DNA of 64,000 nt from JAFCUW01 sp049897565 (GCF_049897565.1 NZ_JAFCWM010000001.1:314391-378390); one strand, 5' to 3'. Shown: positions 52,317-60,791, counted from the first letter of the stretch. The notes: generated by a model not told the origin, from the letters alone. Numbers and translations are program-made.

Positions 52317-53353
52317 TCATCGACACACACTGCCACTACACCACCGAGCCGGCTGCCTTCCACACCTTCCGCGACAAGCAGCTGGCCGGCCTGGCCGACC
52401 CCGCGCGGCGGCCGCCGACCACGCAGCCGGACATCAGCGACGAAGCGCTGATCGCCTCGGTGCAGCCGCAGCTCAAGCTGCAGCGGGAGCGCGGCAGCGA
52501 CCTGACGATCTTCTCGCCGCGCGCGGCCGGCATGGCGCACCACGTCGGCACCGAAGCCACCAGCCACCAGTGGGCCGCCGTCAGCAACGACATCATCCAT
52601 CGCCTCTGCACCCTGTTGCCGGATAATTTCGTCGGCGTCGGCCAGTTGCCCCAGTATCCCGGGGTGTCGCCCAAAAACTGCCTGGCCGAACTCGAACGCA
52701 CCGTCGACCAGCTCGGTTTCGTCGGCGTCAACCTCAATCCCGATCCGTCCGGCGGCTACTGGACCGATCCGCCGCTGATCGACCGCTACTGGTATCCGAT
52801 CTACGAAAAGCTGTGCGAACTCGACGTGCCGGCGATGGTGCACGTCACCTCGTGCTGCAATCCGGCCTTCCACCACACCGGCGCCCATTACATCAACGCC
52901 GACACCACCGCCTTCATGCAGCTGATCCAGGGCGACCTGTTCAAGGATTTCCCCACCCTCAAGCTGGTAATTCCGCACGGCGGCGGCGCCGTGCCTTATC
53001 ACTGGGGGCGCTACCGCGGGCTGTGCCTGAGCATGAAGAAGGTGCAGCTGCTCGATCACTTGATGAACAACGTCTTCTTCGACACCTGCGTCTACCACCT
53101 GCCGGGCATTGAGCTGCTGACCAAGGTAATCCCTATCGGGAACATCCTGTTCGCCTCGGAGATGCTTGGCGCGGTGCCGGGCATCGACCCCGAAACCGGC
53201 TTCAGTTTCGACGACACCAAGCGCTACATCGACCAGGTCGCGGGCCTCGGCGACGCCGAGCGCTATCAGATTTTCGAGGGCAATGCGCGCCGCGTCTATC
53301 CGCGCCTGGACGCCTTGCTGAGCGCGCGCGGCCATCCGGCCCGCGCCGCGTAA
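52313..53353 (+). CDS. Amidohydrolase-family protein, 4-oxalomesaconate hydratase (LigJ)-like
   Basis: 346 aa, overlapping the hydrolase stop. It begins IIDTHCHYTTEPAAFHTFR, the metal-binding HxH start of amidohydrolase-2 enzymes and very like LigJ. Further ligands are in VHVTSCCNPAFHHTGAHYIN and VIPHGGGAVPYHWGR. LigJ hydrates 4-oxalomesaconate to 4-carboxy-4-hydroxy-2-oxoadipate in the protocatechuate 4,5-cleavage pathway; related enzymes decarboxylate aromatic acids. With an HpaI-type aldolase gene next, the hydratase-aldolase pair that ends that pathway is a plausible reading. Confidence 0.8.
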   Translation: MIIDTHCHYTTEPAAFHTFRDKQLAGLADPARRPPTTQPDISDEALIASVQPQLKLQRERGSDLTIFSPRAAGMAHHVGTEATSHQWAAVSNDIIHRLCTLLPDNFVGVGQLPQYPGVSPKNCLAELERTVDQLGFVGVNLNPDPSGGYWTDPPLIDRYWYPIYEKLCELDVPAMVHVTSCCNPAFHHTGAHYINADTTAFMQLIQGDLFKDFPTLKLVIPHGGGAVPYHWGRYRGLCLSMKKVQLLDHLMNNVFFDTCVYHLPGIELLTKVIPIGNILFASEMLGAVPGIDPETGFSFDDTKRYIDQVAGLGDAERYQIFEGNARRVYPRLDALLSARGHPARAA

Positions 53354-53388
53354 TTTAAAAAAGGGGCGCGCGTGGGCGTTCGGCGAGC

Positions 53389-53450
53389 GTTCTTTTATAT
53401 GGAACGCAGTTTCATTTTTGATTGCCCTGTGCGAAAAATGCACATACAAT
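53389..53450 (+). promoter_or_regulatory. IclR-type operator and promoter of the aldolase operon (site C)
   Basis: GTTCT (53389)-TTTATAT-GGAAC (53401-53405)-GCA-GTTTC (53409-53413), then TTGCCC (53422-53427), exactly 17 bp, TACAAT (53445-53450). Almost a copy of site B. Confidence 0.75.
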
Positions 53451-53493
53451 GATTTCAGAACAAGTATCCGGCATGACTTTCGAGGAGAACCGC

Positions 53494-54354
53494 ATGTCCA
53501 CCATTCCCCGCCTGAACGGGATCATTCGCGCGCTCGAGGCCGGACAGCATTCGTTCACGCTGTTCGCTCCGTGTGAGGCCGAAACCGCCATCGAGCTGTC
53601 GATGTCCGGCTACGACGGCGTCGTGTTTGAAGGCGAGCACCGCGGCTGGGACATCGCCGCCTTGCGCAACAGCCTGCAGTTCATGCTCAATCGCGCCCAG
53701 ATCGTCGAAGCCGGAACGGCCGCGCCGTCGGTCACGCCCACCGCGCGCATTCCCGCCAATGGCGCCGAAATGAACCAGTTCCTCGCCAAGCAGGCGCTCG
53801 ACATGGGCTGCTACGGCATCATGTTCCCGCATATCAGCACGGTGCAGGAGGCGTACAACGCGGTCGCTTCCTGCCGCTACCAGCGCCTCAAGGACAAGCC
53901 TCTGTACGAGCCGGCCGGCGTGCGCGGCGACGGCCCGATGCAGGCGGCGCGCTATTGGGGACTGTCGATGCAGGAGTATTACGCGCGCGCCGACGTCTGG
54001 CCGCTGGCGCCGCAAGGCGAAATCCTCGCGGTGCTGCAGATCGAAGACCTGGCCGGCATTGCCAACCTGCCGGACATGCTCAAGGAAGTACCGGGCATCG
54101 GCGCGGTGCTGATCGGCGAGGGCGACCTCGGCCAGGAGCTCGGCGTCCCGCGCCAGCCCGAGCATCCGCTGGTGCTCGACGCGATGGCGCAGATCGTCTC
54201 GATCTGCAAGCAGCACGACGTCATCGTCGGCCATCCGCGCGTGTCGCCGTCGAATATCGAGCGGGTCAAGGCCGAAGGCTACCGCTACCTGATGTGCCCC
54301 GCGCCGCGCAACTACGCCTCGCTCGAACATGCGCGCAAGGCCACCGGCCGCTAA
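53494..54354 (+). CDS. HpcH/HpaI-type aldolase
   Basis: 286 aa from ATG 53494 behind CGAGGAGAACCGC. The TIM-barrel class II aldolase pattern is seen in GYDGVVFEGEHRGWDIAALR, GCYGIMFPHISTVQEA, and AVLQIEDLAGIANL with the metal-binding Glu. HpaI cleaves 4-hydroxy-2-oxo acids to pyruvate plus an aldehyde or oxaloacetate. An insertion around DKPLYEPAGVRGDGPMQAARYWG makes it longer than HpaI (about 265 aa). It most likely performs the final C-C cleavage in the island. Confidence 0.87.
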   Translation: MSTIPRLNGIIRALEAGQHSFTLFAPCEAETAIELSMSGYDGVVFEGEHRGWDIAALRNSLQFMLNRAQIVEAGTAAPSVTPTARIPANGAEMNQFLAKQALDMGCYGIMFPHISTVQEAYNAVASCRYQRLKDKPLYEPAGVRGDGPMQAARYWGLSMQEYYARADVWPLAPQGEILAVLQIEDLAGIANLPDMLKEVPGIGAVLIGEGDLGQELGVPRQPEHPLVLDAMAQIVSICKQHDVIVGHPRVSPSNIERVKAEGYRYLMCPAPRNYASLEHARKATGR

Positions 54355-54387
54355 GCGGCCACCGACATTCATCTTCAAGGAGCAGTT

Positions 54388-55494
54388 GTGGAAAAAGTAC
54401 TCGCGGCGGTAAAGACCGGTCCAAGCAAGATCGAAATCCAGGAATTTCCGATGCCGGAGGTGCCGGCAGACGGCGCCTTGCTGCGCATGGAGGTGGCCGG
54501 CATCTGCGGCACCGACGTCAAGATGTACAAGCAGCCGCTGGCGCGGGGGCCGGTCATCATGGGCCACGAGAACATCGGCTACATCACCAAGGCCGGCGCC
54601 GAATTCACCCGCCGCAAAGGCTTCAAGGAAGGCGACCTTGTATTCGTCGAGCACTACGTCGGCTGCATGAAGTGCGAATGGTGCCACCAGGGCGAGTACC
54701 GCCACTGCGAGAACACCGACTGGCGCTACAACCCGGACGGCATCCGCTACGGCTATACCAGCGCCGACAAGCCGCCGCACCTGTGGGGCGGCTTCGCCCA
54801 ATACGCCTACCTGCCGTGGAATTCGGTGATCCACAAGGTACCGGCCGGCGTCACGCCGGAGCTGGCCGGCCTGGTCACGCCGATGGCCAACGGCATCGAG
54901 TGGTCGCTGTTCGATGGCGGCGTCGGCTACGACAGCGTGGTGCTGATCCAGGGGCCGGGCCAGCAGGGACTGTCGCAGACGGTCATCTGCAAGCAGGCTG
55001 GCGCCAAGCTGATCATCGTAACCGGCACCTCGAAGGACGCCGCTCGGCTGGAGGTGGCCAAAGCGCTGGGCGCCGATTTCGTCATCGACGTGCAGAAGGA
55101 AGATCCGCTCGAACGCATCATGGAGATCACCGGCGGGCGCGGCGTCGACGTCGTGCTCGACTGCACCGCCGGCGCCGGCACCTTCCCGATCCTGCTCGGC
55201 GTCGAAGCCTGCAAGCGCAAGGGCGGCGTCATCGTGATGCAGGGCGAAATGCCGGAATTCCCGAATTTCCCGATCGCTAAAGTGACGCTCAAGTTCATCA
55301 CCCTCAAGAGCGCGCGCGGCCACAGCTACCGCGCATGCGAACTGGCGCTGGCGCAGATTGCGTCCGGCCGCTTCCCGCTGGAAAAGGTCACCACCCACAA
55401 GTTCGGCCTGAAGGACGTCGACCTGGCGATCCGTTCGGTCGGCAACGAGGGGCTGCCCGACGTCATCCACGCTTCCCTGATGCCGTGGATGTAA
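54388..55494 (+). CDS. Zinc-dependent alcohol dehydrogenase (MDR family)
   Basis: 368 aa from GTG 54388 with AAGGAGC upstream. Catalytic zinc region GICGTDVKMY and GHENIGYI; structural zinc cysteines CMKCEWCHQGEYRHC; Rossmann motif QGPGQQGLSQTVI. The longer loop after the zinc lobe (WRYNPDGIRYGYTSADKPPHLWGGF) is typical of threonine/sorbitol-DH-like members. It would oxidise an alcohol or reduce an aldehyde formed in the pathway. Followed 7 bp later by the CobW-type gene, an unusual pairing that hints at metal supply for this and other enzymes. Confidence 0.9.
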   Translation: MEKVLAAVKTGPSKIEIQEFPMPEVPADGALLRMEVAGICGTDVKMYKQPLARGPVIMGHENIGYITKAGAEFTRRKGFKEGDLVFVEHYVGCMKCEWCHQGEYRHCENTDWRYNPDGIRYGYTSADKPPHLWGGFAQYAYLPWNSVIHKVPAGVTPELAGLVTPMANGIEWSLFDGGVGYDSVVLIQGPGQQGLSQTVICKQAGAKLIIVTGTSKDAARLEVAKALGADFVIDVQKEDPLERIMEITGGRGVDVVLDCTAGAGTFPILLGVEACKRKGGVIVMQGEMPEFPNFPIAKVTLKFITLKSARGHSYRACELALAQIASGRFPLEKVTTHKFGLKDVDLAIRSVGNEGLPDVIHASLMPWM

Positions 55495-55501
55495 GGACGC
55501 C

Positions 55502-56539
55502 ATGAGCGCGCCGATCGCCGAGCACGGCCAGCGTATTCCGGTCACTGTGCTGACCGGGTATCTCGGCGCGGGCAAGACCACGCTGCTGAACCGCATTCTG
55601 TCCGAGCCGCACGGCCGCCGCTACGCGGTGATCGTCAACGAGTTCGGCGAGACCGGCATCGACGGCGACCTGGTGGTCGGCGCCGACGAAGAGCTGTTCG
55701 AGATGAACAACGGCTGCATCTGCTGCACCGTGCGCGGCGACTTGATCCGCACGCTGCACGAGCTGCTGGCGAAAGGCGGCAGCTTCGACGCCATCATTAT
55801 CGAGACCACCGGCCTGGCCGATCCGGGACCGGTGGTGCAGACTTTTTTCGTCGACCATTTCCTGCAGGCGCGCACGGTGCTCGACTCGGTGACGACGCTG
55901 GTCGATGCGCGCCACATCGGCCTGCGCCTGGCCGACAGCCGCGAAGCGCGCGAGCAGATTGCCTTCGCCGACCAGATCATCCTGAACAAGACCGACCTGG
56001 CCGGCGAGGCCGAACTGGCGGCAATCGAAGCGCGCCTGAAGGCGATCAATCCGCTGGCGCCGATCCTGCGCGCCCAGCGTGCCAATGTCCCGCTTGACCT
56101 GCTGATCGGCCGCGGCGGCTTCGACCTGGCGCGCATCGTGTCGCTCGAGCCGGCTTTTTTGCAGGCCGAGGAAAACGGCCACGTGCACGACGAGCACTGC
56201 GGCCATGTGCATGACGAACCGCAGCACGACCACCAGCACGACAGCGATATCGGCGCCGTCGCCTTGCAGTCGGAGTGGCCCCTGGACGGCGACAAGATCA
56301 GCGCCTGGCTCAATGCGCTGGTCGCCAGCAAGGGCGCCGACATCCTGCGCGCGAAGGGGATCATCGACGTCGCCGGCGAGGCGCGCCAGCTGGTGTTTCA
56401 GTCGGTGCACATGGTCCTGGAGGGCGACTTCCAGCGGCCGTGGCGAGCCGGCGAAAATCGCGCCAGCCGCCTCGTGTTCATCGGCCGCCACCTGGACCGC
56501 GCCTTGCTCGCGGCCGGTTTCGAACGCTGCATCGCTTAG
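55502..56539 (+). CDS. CobW/COG0523-family GTPase metallochaperone with His-rich segment
   Basis: 345 aa. Walker A GYLGAGKTT near residue 19, the family's metal motif GCICCTVRGDL (CxCC) near 77, and the guanine-specificity NKTDL near 162. A His/Asp/Glu-rich stretch around residues 222-245 (HVHDEHCGHVHDEPQHDH) separates it from the C-terminal CobW_C domain. COG0523 proteins deliver Zn, Co, Ni or Fe to target enzymes with GTP hydrolysis. Together with NiCoT and the His-rich EutA-like protein, it forms the metal-handling set of the island. Confidence 0.92.
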   Translation: MSAPIAEHGQRIPVTVLTGYLGAGKTTLLNRILSEPHGRRYAVIVNEFGETGIDGDLVVGADEELFEMNNGCICCTVRGDLIRTLHELLAKGGSFDAIIIETTGLADPGPVVQTFFVDHFLQARTVLDSVTTLVDARHIGLRLADSREAREQIAFADQIILNKTDLAGEAELAAIEARLKAINPLAPILRAQRANVPLDLLIGRGGFDLARIVSLEPAFLQAEENGHVHDEHCGHVHDEPQHDHQHDSDIGAVALQSEWPLDGDKISAWLNALVASKGADILRAKGIIDVAGEARQLVFQSVHMVLEGDFQRPWRAGENRASRLVFIGRHLDRALLAAGFERCIA

Positions 56540-56547
56540 GGACCACC

Positions 56548-56958
56548 ATGCAACCAATCAGCAACGCCCGTGCAGCCACCCATACCCACCACCGCATCGC
56601 GGTGGCCAATTCGCAGCCGCGCCGCATCAAGCTGGTCGGCCTGGGCGACGGCGGGCGCGCCATCGCCGACGCGCTCGACCTGGCGCTGCTGCGCGACGTC
56701 GCCGTGGTCGGCGCCGATCCGGCACAGCTGGCTGGCGCCGAGATGATCGTCACGATTGCCTGCGCCGGCGACGACCTCGCCGCCGCCCCGGCCATCTTGC
56801 AGCTGGCGCGCGCGGCCAACGTGATGGTGACCGGCATCCTGCTCGACCAGGGCGATACCCACGCCGAGCTGCCGAAACTGCGCGCCGCCTCCGACATCCT
56901 GATCGTCGCCCGCGACGCCAGCTACGTCTCCGACATGCTTGCCCAGCTGGGTGCCTGA
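56548..56958 (+). CDS. Small Rossmann/tubulin-like protein of unknown function
   Basis: 136 aa from ATG 56548, 8 bp after the CobW gene. After a His-containing N-tail there is a nucleotide-binding-like strand-loop RRIKLVGLGDGGRAIADAL. The later part, AGAEMIVTIACAGDDLAAAPAILQLARA, resembles the FtsZ region that carries the tubulin signature, but without the GGGTGTG loop and with less than half the length. It could instead be a fragment-sized Rossmann domain. No function can be given. Coupling to CobW suggests an accessory role in the metal or EutA system. Confidence 0.55.
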   Translation: MQPISNARAATHTHHRIAVANSQPRRIKLVGLGDGGRAIADALDLALLRDVAVVGADPAQLAGAEMIVTIACAGDDLAAAPAILQLARAANVMVTGILLDQGDTHAELPKLRAASDILIVARDASYVSDMLAQLGA

Positions 56959-56983
56959 CCCACCGACCACCCAAGGAGACACC

Positions 56984-58024
56984 ATGCCCCGCAATCCGCT
57001 TTCCTCGCTGCTCGCCGCGCTGATTCTTTGCAGTGCACCGGCCGCGCACGCAGCCGACGTGCCGTTGCGCGTCGGCGTCAGCGCCGCCAGCAGCGACGCC
57101 GTCTTTTACATCGCCGACAAGAAGGGCTACTTCAAACAGGAAGGGCTGGCGGTGACGTTCACCCCGTTCGACTCGGCTGCCAAGATGGTGGCGCCGCTCG
57201 GCGGCGGCCAGCTCGACATCGGCGGCGGCTCGCCGTCGGCGGGCCTGTACAACGCGGTCGAACGCGGCATCGACATCAAGATCGTCGCCGACAAGGGATC
57301 GACCCCGGCCGGTTACGGTTTTCAGCCGCTGCTGGTGCGCAAGGACCTGGTTACCAGCGGCCGCTACAAGTCGCTGAAGGATTTGAAGGGCATGAAAATC
57401 GCCGGCAGCGCGCCCGGCAGCGCCTCGACATCGACGCTGAACGAGGCGCTCAAGAGCGTCGGCCTGAAGACGTCCGACGTCGAGCGGGTGTTCATGGCGT
57501 TCCCGCAGCACGTGCAGGCGCTGCAGAACAAGGCGGTCGACGCCGCGATGACGACCGAACCGTCGGCCACGCGGGCGGTGCAAAGCGGCGCCGCGGTACG
57601 GGTGATGGGCGACGATGCGATCTACCCGGACCACCAGCTGGCCGTGGTGCTGTATTCCGGTGAATTCATCAAGCAGAACCCGGACGCGGCGAAGCGCTTC
57701 ATGCGCGCCTACCTGAAGGCGGCGCGCGACTACAACGACGCGCTCAAGGGTGGCCGCATCGCCGGCCGCGACGCCGCCGGCATCATCGCCATCCTGACCG
57801 AATACACCAACATCAAGGATCCGAAAATCTTTGCCGCCATCACGCCGCAAGGCACCAATCCCGATGGCCGGGTGCATGAGGCGAGCCTGAGGAACGACCT
57901 CGCGTTCTTCAAGGAAGAAGGGCAGGTCAAGGGCAACGTGACGGTCGAGCAGGTGCTCGACATGCAGTTTGTCGAGGCGGCGCTGAAGGAACTGGGCCCG
58001 TACGTAGCCAAAAAAGCCAAATGA
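56984..58024 (+). CDS. NMT1/TauA-type ABC substrate-binding protein 1
   Basis: 346 aa from ATG 56984 after CCAAGGAGACACC. Signal peptide to about AAHAADVPLR. Core: SSDAVFYIADKKGYFKQEGLAV, FDSAAKMVAPLGGGQLDIGGGSPSAGLYNAVERG, SLKDLKGMKIAG and AMTTEPSATRAVQSGAAVRV. Such proteins bind sulfonates, nitrate, pyrimidine precursors or aromatic acids such as phthalate. The next gene is a close paralogue, so the transporter has two alternative receptors. Confidence 0.91.
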   Translation: MPRNPLSSLLAALILCSAPAAHAADVPLRVGVSAASSDAVFYIADKKGYFKQEGLAVTFTPFDSAAKMVAPLGGGQLDIGGGSPSAGLYNAVERGIDIKIVADKGSTPAGYGFQPLLVRKDLVTSGRYKSLKDLKGMKIAGSAPGSASTSTLNEALKSVGLKTSDVERVFMAFPQHVQALQNKAVDAAMTTEPSATRAVQSGAAVRVMGDDAIYPDHQLAVVLYSGEFIKQNPDAAKRFMRAYLKAARDYNDALKGGRIAGRDAAGIIAILTEYTNIKDPKIFAAITPQGTNPDGRVHEASLRNDLAFFKEEGQVKGNVTVEQVLDMQFVEAALKELGPYVAKKAK

Positions 58025-58026
58025 AT

Positions 58027-58056
58027 GGCGCAGCGCTGCGCCGGCCGGCGCAGCGC
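58027..58056. repeat. Nested palindromes between the two paralogous binding-protein genes
   Basis: GCGCTGCGCCGG/CCGGCGCAGCGC (58033-58056) is a perfect 24-bp palindrome. It overlaps a second one, GGCGCAGC/GCTGCGCC (58027-58042). They could form alternative hairpins that tune the ratio of the two proteins. Confidence 0.6.
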
Positions 58057-58075
58057 ATTACAAAGGAGATCAGGC

Positions 58076-59125
58076 ATGAACAACAGGAACATGATGCGCT
58101 GGGGCGCGGGGCTGCTGCTGGCCTTGAGCACCGCCGTGGCCAGCGCGGCCGAACCGGTGGTGGTGCGCGTGGGCCTGGCCAACGCCAGCAGCGACGTCGG
58201 CTTCTTCATCGCCGACAAGAAGGGCTACTTCAAGCAGGAGGGATTGAACGTCAGCTTCCTGGCATTCGATTCGGGCGCCAAGATGGTCGCGCCGCTCGGC
58301 AACGGCCAGCTCGAAGTGGGTGCCGGCTCGCCGTCGGCGGGCCTGTACAACGCGATCGAGCGCGGCATCGACATCAAGATCGTCGCCGACAAGGGGTCGA
58401 CGCCGCCAGGCTACGGTTACCAGCCGCTGCTGGTGCGCAAGGACCTGGTCGACAGCGGCCGCTACAAGTCGCTGAAGGACCTGAAGGGCATGAAGATCGC
58501 CGGCAGCGCCACTGGCAGCGCCTCGACGTCGACCCTGAACGAGGCGCTGAAAAAAGCCGGCCTCAAATACGGCGACGTCGAACGCATTTTCCTCGGCTTT
58601 CCGCAGCACGTGCTGGCGCTGCAAAACAAGGCGGTCGACGCGGCGATGACGACCGAGCCGTCGGCCACCAAGGCGGTGCAAAGCGGCGCCGCGGTGCGCG
58701 TGATGGGCGACGACGTGATCTACCCGAATCACCAGTTGGCGGTGGTGCTGTACTCGAGCGCTTTCATCAAGGACAACCCGGCAGCGGCAAAGGGCTTCAT
58801 GCGCGCCTACCTGCGCGCGGTGCGCGAATATAACGATGCGCTCAAGGACGGCAAGATCGCCGGCCCCAACGCCGCCGAGATCATCGCCATCCTGACCGAA
58901 TATACCAACGTCAAGGATCCGGCGGTGTACCGCACCATCACCCCGCAGGGCTGCAATCCGGACGGCGCCGTGCATCTGGCGAGCCTGAAGAACGACCTCG
59001 CTTTCTACAAGGAAGAAGGGCACGTCAAGGGCAATGTCACGGTCGAACAGGCGCTCGACAACTCGTTTGTCGAGGCGGCGTTGAAGGATCTCGGTCCCTA
59101 CAAGCCGCGCAGCGCCAGGAAGTAG
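58076..59125 (+). CDS. NMT1/TauA-type ABC substrate-binding protein 2
   Basis: 349 aa from ATG 58076 behind AAAGGAGATCAGGC. Leader ends near ASAAEPVVVRVG. It is collinear with the previous gene along its full length with conserved blocks (FFIADKKGYFKQEGLNV, GAGSPSAGLYNAIERG, SLKDLKGMKIAGSA). Differences concentrate in the front part of the ligand cleft (SFLAFDSG for TFTPFDSA), which suggests duplication followed by ligand divergence. Stop is 5 bp before the ATPase gene. Confidence 0.91.
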   Translation: MNNRNMMRWGAGLLLALSTAVASAAEPVVVRVGLANASSDVGFFIADKKGYFKQEGLNVSFLAFDSGAKMVAPLGNGQLEVGAGSPSAGLYNAIERGIDIKIVADKGSTPPGYGYQPLLVRKDLVDSGRYKSLKDLKGMKIAGSATGSASTSTLNEALKKAGLKYGDVERIFLGFPQHVLALQNKAVDAAMTTEPSATKAVQSGAAVRVMGDDVIYPNHQLAVVLYSSAFIKDNPAAAKGFMRAYLRAVREYNDALKDGKIAGPNAAEIIAILTEYTNVKDPAVYRTITPQGCNPDGAVHLASLKNDLAFYKEEGHVKGNVTVEQALDNSFVEAALKDLGPYKPRSARK

Positions 59126-59130
59126 GCGCC

Positions 59131-59955
59131 ATGGACACCAGACCGAACGCGCGGAAGGCGGACATCAAGATCCGCATGCGCAACCTGACCAAGACCTTCG
59201 ACGGCGCCCACGGCCTTGTCACGGCGCTCGACGATGTGACGCTCGATATCGAGGCCGGCAGCTTTTTCATGATCGTCGGGCCCAGCGGCTGCGGCAAGAC
59301 CACGCTGCTGCGTATCCTGGCAGGCCTCGATTCGCCCACTTCCGGCTCGTTCGAGATCAGCGCGCCGGCGGCGGGGCGGCCGGCCAATTCGATGGTGTTC
59401 CAGGGCGACTCGCTGTTTCCCTGGATGACCGTGTTCGAGAATGCGGCGTATGGCCTCAGCCTGCGCAACAAGCCGAAGGCGGAGATTGCCGACGTGGTCG
59501 GCCATTATCTGAACCGTACCGGCCTGTCGCGCTTCACCAGGGCCTATCCGCACCAGCTGTCGGGTGGCATGCGCCAGCGCGTGTCGATCGCGCGGGCGTT
59601 CGCCAACGACCCGGACATCCTGCTGATGGACGAGCCGTTCTCCGCGCTCGACGAACAGAACAAGGTACTGCTGCAGGAAGAGCTGCTGCGCATCTGGGAG
59701 GAGACCCGCAAGACCGTCGTGTTCATCACCCACAGCGTCGACGAGGCAGTCACGCTGGGCGACCGGATCATGATCATGAGTGCGCAGCCCGGCAGGATCA
59801 AGCAGATGGTCGACGTGCCGTTTGCGCGCCCGCGCGACGTGCTGGAGCTGCGCGCCCGTCCGCAATACGGCGAGCTGGTGTATTCAATCTGGGGCCACCT
59901 GCGCGACGAAGTGCAGCGCGCCCGCGCGCAAGATGAAGAGAGTGTGAAGACATGA
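59131..59955 (+). CDS. ABC transporter ATP-binding protein (TauB/SsuB/NrtD type)
   Basis: 274 aa. Walker A GPSGCGKTT, Q-loop FQGDSLFPWM, signature QLSGGMRQRVSIARA, Walker B ILLMDEPFSALD and H-loop ITHSVDEAV are intact. The closing segment RPRDVLELRARPQYGELVYSIW is typical of the taurine/nitrate group. It couples by ATGA to the permease gene. Confidence 0.94.
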   Translation: MDTRPNARKADIKIRMRNLTKTFDGAHGLVTALDDVTLDIEAGSFFMIVGPSGCGKTTLLRILAGLDSPTSGSFEISAPAAGRPANSMVFQGDSLFPWMTVFENAAYGLSLRNKPKAEIADVVGHYLNRTGLSRFTRAYPHQLSGGMRQRVSIARAFANDPDILLMDEPFSALDEQNKVLLQEELLRIWEETRKTVVFITHSVDEAVTLGDRIMIMSAQPGRIKQMVDVPFARPRDVLELRARPQYGELVYSIWGHLRDEVQRARAQDEESVKT

Positions 59956-60782
59956 GTACCTTGCCTGAAACCCGCCCCGCGCCGATGCGCGCGGCCGTCA
60001 CGCGCGCGCCGCGCCGGCGCCTGAGCGCCGGCAACCGCGACCGGCTGATCAGCCTGGCATCGCCCGTGCTGCTGTTGCTGCTGTGGGAGACGCTGGTGCG
60101 CATCGGCGTGCTCGACGCCCGCTTTTTTCCCGCCCCCTCGAAGATATCTGAAACCTTGTTTGCGTTGGCGGGCGACGGCACCCTGTGGGTCAACACCTGG
60201 GCCAGCCTGCAACGCCTGTTCTGGGGCTTCCTGCTCGGCGGTATTCCGGCCCTGCTGCTCGGCATCGCGATGGGACTGAACCGGCCGCTGCGCGCGTTTG
60301 TCAATCCGCTCGTCGCGACGACCTATCCGGTGCCGAAAAGCGCGATCTTTCCGCTGATTTTGCTCATTTTCGGCCTCGGCGAATCGTCCAAGATTGTCAT
60401 GGTCGGGATCGGCGTGTTCTATCCGGTGCTGATCAATTCCTGCACCGGGGTGCTTGGGATCAGCAAGATCTTCCTCGATGTCGGCCACAACTTCGGCGCC
60501 ACGCGCTGGCAGGTGTTCCGCACGATCGCCATCCCCGGCGCCGTGCCGCACATCATGAGCGGCGTCAAGCTTGGGGTAGGGATGGGGCTGATCCTTATTG
60601 CGATCGCAGAAATGATCGGCGCCAAGAGCGGGCTGGGGTTCATGATCTGGAACGCCTGGGAGATCCTGTCGGTGGAAACGATGTACGTCGGCCTGATCGT
60701 GATCGCCGTGCTCGGGTTCGCGTTTTCGATGATACTCGACGAAGTCGAGCGTGTGCTGATCCCCTGGAAGGACGGGCGCTGA
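59952..60782 (+). CDS. ABC transporter permease (TauC/SsuC type)
   Basis: 276 aa with six membrane helices and the EAA-type loop VGHNFGATRWQVFRTIAIPGAVP. The N-terminal 30 residues are Arg/Pro-rich and cytoplasmic. It forms the channel for the two receptors at 56984 and 58076. It is the last gene of the island; an inverted repeat follows its stop codon. Confidence 0.93.
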   Translation: MSTLPETRPAPMRAAVTRAPRRRLSAGNRDRLISLASPVLLLLLWETLVRIGVLDARFFPAPSKISETLFALAGDGTLWVNTWASLQRLFWGFLLGGIPALLLGIAMGLNRPLRAFVNPLVATTYPVPKSAIFPLILLIFGLGESSKIVMVGIGVFYPVLINSCTGVLGISKIFLDVGHNFGATRWQVFRTIAIPGAVPHIMSGVKLGVGMGLILIAIAEMIGAKSGLGFMIWNAWEILSVETMYVGLIVIAVLGFAFSMILDEVERVLIPWKDGR

Positions 60783-60791
60783 AGCGGGACG

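Noticed and set aside
58027..58056. Rho-independent terminator between the two receptor genes
   Set aside because: The palindrome is strong but has no T tract, and the downstream gene has no separate promoter I can see.
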